From Acidimicrobiales bacterium (lineage in GTDB: Bacteria; Actinomycetota; Acidimicrobiia; Acidimicrobiales; Bog-793), in NCBI GenBank assembly GCA_030037405.1, contig JASHRK010000408.1, positions 1-6,516 on the forward strand: a stretch of 6,516 nucleotides of DNA. The letters run 5' to 3'. The notes beneath the pieces were generated by a model, which saw only the letters and a list, made by a program, of their open reading frames with translations, did no database searches and was not told the DNA's origin. The translations under genes and the position numbers were made by a program. Each line of letters starts with the position of its first letter. The stretch's first letter is position 1. This document shows, in pieces, positions 6,494 through 6,516 of the stretch.

Positions 6494-6516
6494 TAGGCGG
6501 CGCCGAGGTCCGCCTA
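6494..6516. repeat. 7-bp perfect inverted repeat at the window end, possible terminator
   Basis: TAGGCGG (6494-6500) and CCGCCTA (6510-6516) pair perfectly across a 9-base loop. The second arm ends exactly at the window edge, so the stem may continue: the left flank GCTCGAGGAG would need CTCCTCGAGC beyond the edge. It lies 50 bases after the stop of the small coiled-coil gene, a reasonable place for a terminator of the ligase transcript. Whether a T-tract follows cannot be seen. Bases 6445-6493 hold nothing else I can support. Confidence 0.35.

Noticed and set aside
6425..6496. A 23-codon frame starting ATG at 6425, overlapping the end of the small gene and stopping at the TAG that begins the final inverted repeat.
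   Set aside because: Too short to judge, with only a weak GAGG upstream (6412-6415) and no recognisable composition. The overlap and terminator-like end are suggestive but not enough.
6365..6516. A minus-strand open frame entering from the right edge and ending at TGA (6367-6365), which could be the tail of a convergent gene.
   Set aside because: It would overlap the small coiled-coil gene by about 80 bases and shows no recognisable motif. Its first part has GC-rich third positions, so bases to the right of the window would settle it.
1..6516. Search for CRISPR arrays, tRNA genes, insertion-sequence ends, toxin-antitoxin pairs and phage genes.
   Set aside because: Reading both strands, I saw no regularly spaced repeats, no tRNA-like cloverleaf, no transposase or integrase motifs and no composition break that would mark transferred DNA.

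Overview
The window is GC-rich (I estimate well over 60% G+C by eye). Its codons end mostly in G or C, GTG starts appear, and no insertion sequence, tRNA, rRNA or CRISPR array is visible. The GltD N-terminus (MGDPRGFM...) and the general protein style suggest a high-GC actinobacterium, possibly of the Acidimicrobiia. This placement is a judgement from sequence style, not a search result.

Layout from left to right: (1) The last 68 codons of gltB (glutamate synthase large subunit) overlap the start of a complete gltD (small, FAD/Fe-S/NADPH subunit) by 8 bases, giving the classic gltBD ammonium-assimilation pair on the + strand. (2) A 106-base gap between convergent genes (1720-1825) holds several short inverted repeats that may end transcription from both sides. 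(3) A large minus-strand gene (1826 to 4438 or 4465) encodes a soluble PAS-PAS-GAF-GGDEF-EAL cyclic-di-GMP protein. Its EAL residues are all present, but the diguanylate cyclase signature is altered to GSDEF and the usual inhibitory site is absent. (4) A very short divergent control region leads into a + strand gene for an acyl-CoA synthetase (4521-6161) of the medium/long-chain fatty-acid type with a strong ribosome binding site. (5) Seven bases later comes a small gene (about 91 codons) of unknown function with a clear N-terminal coiled coil, probably co-transcribed with the ligase. (6) The last 72 bases hold no convincing gene; they end in a 7-bp perfect inverted repeat that reaches the window edge.

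The genes fall into three transcription units: gltBD, the signalling gene alone, and ligase plus small protein. They show no single shared pathway. The only contextual link is the divergent promoter shared by the c-di-GMP gene and the ligase. I see no strong sign of a new multi-gene system. The points most worth a second look are the altered GGDEF/intact EAL pairing, the small coiled-coil partner of the ligase, and the unresolved start of the signalling gene.
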